Assembly: GCA_017398105.1 (NCBI GenBank)
Contig: JAFQHF010000080.1
Coordinates: forward strand, 1-64,000
Reading direction: 5' to 3'
DNA: 64,000 bases
Source of the DNA: Oscillospiraceae bacterium
GTDB taxonomy: Bacteria > Bacillota_A > Clostridia > Oscillospirales > Oscillospiraceae
Under the pieces are notes generated by a model. It was given only the letters and a program-made list of their open reading frames with translations. It searched no databases and was not told the origin of the DNA. How positions within the stretch are numbered: the first letter of the stretch is position 1; each line of letters opens with the position of its first letter. A program made the position numbers and the translations under genes. Of this stretch, positions 60,236 to 64,000 are shown piece by piece.

Positions 60236-63200
60236 TTACTTGGTGACCTGAACCGGCACCACTACGGGTACGGTGCGCTCCACGCCGTCACTGCATACAA
60301 ATGTCACATTCAGTGCCAGATGATAGATGTTTCCTTCTTCCAGCTTATGATTGGCGGAGAACACCACGGATGCCTGCACGCTCTTGCCATCCTTGGATAC
60401 GGAGAAGGTGCTCTTTCCGGTGTCCACGCCCAGCAGCAGCTTGATATCACTTTCTTCCCAGTTGATCATATCAAGCAGCTCATCTGCAGTAAAGGGCTTC
60501 ACCGTTGCCTTCACGCCGGAATTCATGGTCAGCTTGGCAGCAACGGGCTTGGTTCCGCTTTTCAGGCTGTACTTGACCGTAAGAGGCTTGAAGGGCGTAG
60601 TGACCTTGACACTCAGTTCAGAGGTCTCGATTTCTTCACCGTCCACAGTATAGACCAGCTTCAGCTTGTAGGAGGGCTCATACAGCTGGGTATTGTCCAG
60701 CTTCAGAACCACAGTCTGCTTGCCCTTGACAGTCTCACCCAGGGAAACCAGGAATTTGTCGCTTTCCTTGTAAATGAGCTTGCCCTTGGCATCCTTCGTG
60801 CCGTCGCTCAGCAGCAGCTTCACATCCGTGACCAGCCCAGTGGCTTCACTGATCTTGCTGATGGTGTAGACGACCTCGCTGTCGGGGTCCAGCACATCCA
60901 GCTTGCCCTTGGCGCTCTGGGTGACCTTGGGTGTCTTCTCCTCCGCCTGGACAGTCAGCTTAATGCCGTTCTTCTTCTCGTCCAGGGTCTTGATATTGAC
61001 ACCGTCAGAGATCACGGGCACCAGGGTATAGGTGTACTTTGCTTTTGCCGCATCTTTCAGCCGCAGGGTCAGAACACCGGTATCCGGGTCATACCGGAAG
61101 TCAACGGGCGCATCCTCCTCCAGATTGGGGATCAGCAGATCCACCACCTGAATACCGGAAGCATTCTTGTCCAGCGTGACCTGAACGGTCTGCACCTGAG
61201 TGCATTCCTCGGTTCTTTCATTATAGAAGAAGGTATTGAACTTGACCGTGGAAGTGCTGAGCTTGATCTTGGGGGCATTCTTGTCCACCTTCAGGCTGTG
61301 GGTCAGCTGGATTGCCTCGCTCCAGTTCTCCTTCTGAACCATCACGGTCAGGGTGTCAGCCATTTCGGCGGTAGTCGTCAGATTGAGTTCGCCGCCTTCG
61401 AAGGGGGCCTCAATCTTGTGAGTCTTGGAACGGATGGTGCCGAAGCAGTCGTCCAGCACAGCACCGGTCGTCTTGTCGCAAACCTTGAAGGAGAAGTAGT
61501 ACTCATCTGCACCGAAGACCGTATAAATGGTACTGGAAGCAGGACTCAGAATCAGGCTGGGCTTGACGCTGGCGGTGCCCACGGAAACGGACTTCACCAC
61601 AGGCTCCCCGAAGCCCTCCAGTTCCACCAGCAGATCCAGTTTTGCGTCCGGCTTCTTGCTGTAGGTATTCAGCTTCAGGGTCAGAATTCCGGTTTCCGCA
61701 TTGAAGGATTCCACCGCGAACTGCTCTGCATCCGCATTGCGGATGGTCACATTGGTGACCCGGGCATCCTTGGCGGTGATCTCCAGTCCGGTCCGGCTGT
61801 CCGTATAGAACAGGTTAAACTTGGCGGGCTGCTTGACGGTAACCGCAGGAACAGCGTTCTTCATGGTGATCTTCAGCTCATAGCCGAAGGGTTCCTCCAC
61901 GCCTTCACAGTCAACCTGCATCAGCAGCTGAACCGCGTTCTTCTCCTCTGCGCCGTCGGTCTTGGTGATGGTCAGAAGGCCGTTTTCGTATACAGCCTCG
62001 AACCGCTGGCTTTCGGTTTCCAGATAACCCTTGTGTGCCTTGCTGTACTCATACAGGCGGATACCCGTAACGGCTTTTTCCTGTTCGGTCAGCCGGGTAG
62101 TGACAGTGGGGTTCTCCTGTCTGGAATTCATGGTGAAGGCATTCTTTTCCAGCCTTGGCTGGTAGTCCATAACTGCCAGATCCAGGTTGGCAGTCATATC
62201 CTTCTGTGCTGTCAGCTGGGCGGTGATGACTGCTTCGCCGCTGGCACCTGCCTTGACGGTCACTGTGGCGGAGCCGTCGGCGTTGGCCTTGATGGCTGCC
62301 AGCTTGCTGTTGGAAACCGTCCACTTGATATTCTTGCCGGTCAGGGGCTTTGCAGTGCCATAGGCGGTCATCGCCTCGGGGGTGACGGTGAAGGTCTTTG
62401 CTTCGCCGTTTTTCACCAGGATGACCTGTTCGGGAGTGCTGTTCTCCCCTGCGTCATGGGCCAGGGTCAGACCGGTGGCCTGAATGTCGGTCACGGTCAG
62501 AGTCACGGTATCGCTGAAGGTCTTGCCCTTGGCATCGGTAGCCACAGAGGCTGCCGTCAGCTTGGTGGTACCCACACCGGCCCTGGTGATCTTGTAAACG
62601 CCGTCTTCGAAGATGATATCCGCAGGATCGACCACCTTCTTGTTGCTGGAAGTCCAGGTGACGAACTGCAGGTAATTGGAACCGTACTGGGGTGTATTAT
62701 TGCCGCTGACGCTGACTGCCAGCTCCAGTCCGGCTGCCTGCACCACATCCAGGGTCAGGGTATCCTCTCCGGCAATGACAGCTGCCGTTGCATGAGGATA
62801 GGTAATACCGCCCTTGTTCACAGGCTGCCTGCCTTCCCAGGTGCCGTAGAAGTACAGCTCACTGCCCTTGTTCATGGTGAAGCTGCCGTTGTTGACCAGA
62901 ACTGCATCCCGGTCGAGCACAATGGCACCGTTCAGGGTCAGATTTCCGTTGATGGTCAGCGCGCTGCTGTCACTGCCGCCGATCACCAGGGTGATGACCT
63001 TGGGGATGGTCACATCCGCATCCAGGGTCAGACCCTCGCTGTACAGACGGATGGCTGCATAGCCTTCCTTCTGCAGTCCGATGGCGTAGTTCAGAAGATC
63101 CACATCCACGTCGTCAAACTGCACCCGCTGATACTTCTTGGCAATGCCCTCCACTCTGGGCAGGCTTGCCTGTTTGGAGTAGATCTCCAGGAAGCATTCA

Positions 63201-64000
63201 TTCTTCGGAGCAACATAGCTGCCCGCATTCAGGATTGTGCCACCGGGATAGACCAGCAGCCAGTCGTTCTGCACCAGCTTGCCGCCCTTTTCCACTTCCA
63301 GCTTGCCCCGGACGTTGGTTGCATAATTGATGGTCAGGGTCTTTCCGCCGGGAACGATCAGACGGCCCTCTGCGCCGATGACCAGTTCCTTGTCTGCCAG
63401 AACCAGATCCCGCTCCAGAACCACCACCTTGTTCAGCTCATAGGAATCGCTGTTGGCAATAGCCGCTTCCAGCTGATCCTGGGTCATAAAGTCCTTATTT
63501 TCAGCGCCCGGGCCGTTCCAGACGGCGGCGATACCAGGCCCGCCATTGCTGATGCTGCTGCCATAGTAGGCGTAAACATGGCCGTTGTTGTTCACAGTGC
63601 CGTAGTTTTGCAGCGCAGCGCCGTCGTGGACATGGATCTCACCGTTGTTGTCGAGGATGCCCTCATAAACATTGATCTTGCCGTTGTTGATGATGGTGCT
63701 GTTGTTGGTCAGGGTCTGATCTCTCCAGATGCACAGTTCGCCGTTTTCAGGGATCACCATCTCCTGATCCAGAACCGCATTGGTGTGGATCTGCAGATAG
63801 CAGACACCGTAATCGTTGTTTGCAAACGCATCCAGATACCCGTCCCAGCTGCCGTCGAAGCTGCCGCTGACCATGATATTCAGCGCCTGGTTCGCCATGG
63901 GAACGCCGGCGACCTCACAGCCGCTGCCGTAATACATCTGAATCTTGCCCAGCGCACCGTTGACGGTCTTGCCTGCGGTGAAGCTGCCGTTAACGATAAG
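60236..64000 (-). CDS. Giant surface protein paralogue, 5' part outside the window
   Basis: At least 1254 residues are in frame to the window edge. It has beta-helix-like repeats (VVLERDLVLADKELVIGAE, NNNGHVYAYYGSSISNGG), then Big_2-like Ig modules and the same C-terminal arrangement as the 3017-residue neighbour: the KGKLD-x-x-DP-x-S-x-x-x-YTISKIS block occurs in both. It ends VVPVQVTK with no anchor. Unlike the neighbour, no LRR block is present in the visible part. A terminator-like hairpin separates the genes. The tandem position and shared modules show an old duplication. N-terminus and signal peptide cannot be seen. Confidence 0.85.
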   Translation of the reverse strand, partial: LIVNGSFTAGKTVNGALGKIQMYYGSGCEVAGVPMANQALNIMVSGSFDGSWDGYLDAFANNDYGVCYLQIHTNAVLDQEMVIPENGELCIWRDQTLTNNSTIINNGKINVYEGILDNNGEIHVHDGAALQNYGTVNNNGHVYAYYGSSISNGGPGIAAVWNGPGAENKDFMTQDQLEAAIANSDSYELNKVVVLERDLVLADKELVIGAEGRLIVPGGKTLTINYATNVRGKLEVEKGGKLVQNDWLLVYPGGTILNAGSYVAPKNECFLEIYSKQASLPRVEGIAKKYQRVQFDDVDVDLLNYAIGLQKEGYAAIRLYSEGLTLDADVTIPKVITLVIGGSDSSALTINGNLTLNGAIVLDRDAVLVNNGSFTMNKGSELYFYGTWEGRQPVNKGGITYPHATAAVIAGEDTLTLDVVQAAGLELAVSVSGNNTPQYGSNYLQFVTWTSSNKKVVDPADIIFEDGVYKITRAGVGTTKLTAASVATDAKGKTFSDTVTLTVTDIQATGLTLAHDAGENSTPEQVILVKNGEAKTFTVTPEAMTAYGTAKPLTGKNIKWTVSNSKLAAIKANADGSATVTVKAGASGEAVITAQLTAQKDMTANLDLAVMDYQPRLEKNAFTMNSRQENPTVTTRLTEQEKAVTGIRLYEYSKAHKGYLETESQRFEAVYENGLLTITKTDGAEEKNAVQLLMQVDCEGVEEPFGYELKITMKNAVPAVTVKQPAKFNLFYTDSRTGLEITAKDARVTNVTIRNADAEQFAVESFNAETGILTLKLNTYSKKPDAKLDLLVELEGFGEPVVKSVSVGTASVKPSLILSPASSTIYTVFGADEYYFSFKVCDKTTGAVLDDCFGTIRSKTHKIEAPFEGGELNLTTTAEMADTLTVMVQKENWSEAIQLTHSLKVDKNAPKIKLSTSTVKFNTFFYNERTEECTQVQTVQVTLDKNASGIQVVDLLIPNLEEDAPVDFRYDPDTGVLTLRLKDAAKAKYTYTLVPVISDGVNIKTLDEKKNGIKLTVQAEEKTPKVTQSAKGKLDVLDPDSEVVYTISKISEATGLVTDVKLLLSDGTKDAKGKLIYKESDKFLVSLGETVKGKQTVVLKLDNTQLYEPSYKLKLVYTVDGEEIETSELSVKVTTPFKPLTVKYSLKSGTKPVAAKLTMNSGVKATVKPFTADELLDMINWEESDIKLLLGVDTGKSTFSVSKDGKSVQASVVFSANHKLEEGNIYHLALNVTFVCSDGVERTVPVVVPVQVTK

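Overview
The window looks like chromosome of an anaerobic, spore-former-related gut Firmicute, most likely an Oscillospirales/Ruminococcaceae-type clostridium. The reasons are strong AGGAGG ribosome binding sites, a SpoVAC protein, ferredoxin-type redox genes, a GPH-type sugar symporter with a glucuronidase-like hydrolase, a VanW-type protein, BspA-like surface proteins, and a moderately high GC content with codon use that avoids TTA/CTA/TCA. No rRNA, tRNA or CRISPR array was seen. The genus is inference.

Left part (1-8000). The window opens inside an IS3-family insertion sequence (left end at 121, OrfA reading off the edge), next to nagB. An orphan ECF S component follows, then the hexuronate genes: an SDR-type fructuronate reductase and uxuA, each with its own promoter. 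A more AT-rich accessory stretch comes next: spoVAC, a Crp/Fnr regulator, an orphan BMP-family lipoprotein, a degraded spoVAC 3' end and a second Crp/Fnr regulator.

8000-20000. A tight minus-strand operon (arsR, ferredoxin, NapH-like membrane Fe-S protein, Cys-rich DUF5714-like protein, arsC) faces a divergent two-cluster ferredoxin protein. They share a regulatory region with duplicated TTCGTCAATAT boxes. No arsenite pump is present. A second spoVAC 3' remnant follows. Then comes a LURP-like/luxS/mtnN/CPBP-protease operon (activated methyl cycle and AI-2 synthesis), an NAD-dependent epimerase with four 11-residue C-terminal repeats, a membrane protein, an XRE/LiaF-like regulator and a very acidic membrane protein with a deacetylase-like ectodomain.

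20000-44000. A GH79-like glycosidase, a TetR regulator and a GPH symporter form a glycoside module with shared palindromic operators; its glucuronate product would feed uxuA/uxuB. Housekeeping repair genes follow: radC, HD protein and uvrB in one operon with a small nucleoside-deoxyribosyltransferase-like gene, then uvrA and mfd, with pth between. A histidine-kinase-like protein without the phosphoacceptor His sits between radC and uvrA. Cell-wall genes are a VanW protein, ddl and murC. Two intergenic regions (37196-37444 and 42002-42203) hold copies of a small structured element with imperfect terminal inverted repeats, each bounded on both sides by the same locus-specific terminator hairpin.

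44000-64000. A lysine-type riboswitch with a terminator platform precedes an amino-acid ABC transporter, making it a probable lysine importer. A type-B carboxylesterase and a second GPH transporter lie next to a divergent AraC regulator. The right end is filled by two tandem paralogous giant secreted proteins, one complete (3017 aa, with beta-helix-like repeats, BspA-type LRRs and Ig-like modules) and one running off the edge. The complete one has no recognisable wall anchor.
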